Shown: piece after piece, positions 6,086-6,475 of the stretch | Numbering within the stretch: the first letter of the stretch is position 1 | Layout of the letters: the number at the start of each line of letters is the position of its first letter | Source of the DNA: Caryophanales bacterium UBA1744 | GTDB lineage: Bacteria; Bacillota_I; Bacilli_A; RFN20; CAG-826 | Reading direction: 5' to 3' | DNA: 6,475 nucleotides | NCBI GenBank assembly: GCA_002314915.1 | Contig: DCHU01000068.1 | Span: forward strand, 11,185-17,659 | Notes under the pieces: generated by a model | Database searches by the model: none | What the model was told of the DNA's origin: nothing | The model's input: the letters and a program-made list of their open reading frames with translations, nothing else | Program-made: the position numbers and the translations under genes

Positions 6086-6475
6086 ATGAATAAACTAGTT
6101 AAAAATATCTTACTTCCTGTCATTGCTATGACACTTGTCGGCTGCGGCGCTCAGAACACCCCAGTCGATTCTTCCTCCGCAGAAGCTGGAGATACAACAT
6201 CTGATGTTCTTGCAACTCAGACAATCGATGATGTCCTTGGATGGTTCGGCGATAACCTGTTCGTTAACACAACCTACAAGTTCTTCGATTCTGATAAACA
6301 GCCAGGTTGCTCAACAACATATACCGAGAAAGGAACATGGCATCAGTATCGTAACTTCACAAATCTCACTCCAATGGGACTTGTGAACATCGATGCTACA
6401 ACAGCTACAGCAAAAGGAATTGCATCCGCTGGAGTCTACAAGTGGACAAAGGGCGATGCAAATAACCCAGTCGTC
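6086..6475 (+). CDS. Putative lipoprotein of unknown function (3' end outside window)
   Basis: The frame stays open from the ATG at 6086 to the right edge, giving the first 130 residues. Residues 1-19 are a lipoprotein signal peptide with lipobox LVGC; Cys20 would be lipidated. A short Ser/Asp/Glu/Thr tether (NTPVDSSSAEAGD) follows, then a segment with TIDDVLGWFGDN, a possible helix, and a more polar part containing VYKWTKGD. I recognise no family. Codon use (TTC, AAC, ACA and TCA rich) and the PVD tether match the other lipoproteins here, which supports a real gene. There is no usable Shine-Dalgarno: GGGG at 6081-6084 is one base from the ATG, too close. No in-frame ATG, GTG or TTG lies upstream within the gap, and starting at Met15 would destroy the signal peptide. 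Confidence 0.82.
   Translation, partial: MNKLVKNILLPVIAMTLVGCGAQNTPVDSSSAEAGDTTSDVLATQTIDDVLGWFGDNLFVNTTYKFFDSDKQPGCSTTYTEKGTWHQYRNFTNLTPMGLVNIDATTATAKGIASAGVYKWTKGDANNPVV

Noticed and set aside
1..6475. Reassigned UGA (genetic code 4)
   Set aside because: All Trp positions seen are TGG and no in-frame TGA interrupts a gene. The four stops are TAA or TAG, but four cases are too few to argue from.
1..6475. CRISPR array, tRNA or rRNA gene, insertion sequence
   Set aside because: No regularly spaced repeats, no cloverleaf or rRNA signature, and no transposase frame or terminal inverted repeats were found; nearly all of the window is explained by lipoprotein genes.

Overview
The window reads as a cluster of surface-lipoprotein genes, all on the + strand. 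Every complete N-terminus visible (four of five genes) carries a short lysine-rich start, a hydrophobic segment and a lipobox ending in Cys-Gly. Strong Shine-Dalgarno sequences, rho-independent terminators, moderate GC, the standard code (all Trp seen are TGG) and lipid-anchored substrate-binding proteins suggest a Gram-positive-type bacterium. An uncultured gut or rumen member of the Bacilli/Mollicutes side of the Firmicutes fits best, but that placement is inference from general resemblance, not from a marker gene.

Layout: (1) 1-543 is the 3' end of an ABC-transporter substrate-binding protein gene, followed by a terminator hairpin (554-585). (2) 612-1976 is a complete paralogue of it, a family 1 (UgpB/MalE-like) substrate-binding lipoprotein. 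(3) 1991-3484, only 14 bases downstream, is a lipid-anchored staphylococcal-nuclease-fold (thermonuclease) enzyme with all five classical catalytic positions present and a C-terminal OB-fold-like region. (4) 3546-5987 is an 813-residue multidomain lipoprotein built from Ig-like domains, three OB-fold-like segments, an InlB-type repeat and a C-terminal beta module; it ends at a clear terminator (6008-6034). (5) 6086 to the right edge is the start of another lipoprotein of unknown function, with a promoter-like sequence placed so close to its ATG that the mRNA may be leaderless.

Genes 2 and 3, and probably 4, look like one transcription unit. The combination of a cell-surface nuclease, a probable binding lipoprotein with OB folds and ABC-type solute receptors suggests capture and breakdown of extracellular nucleic acid followed by uptake of the products. 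No transporter permease or ATPase lies in the window, so this is a hypothesis. The most unusual sequence signal is an abrupt change of codon use at the start of the last domain of gene 4, suggesting that this domain was added from another source.
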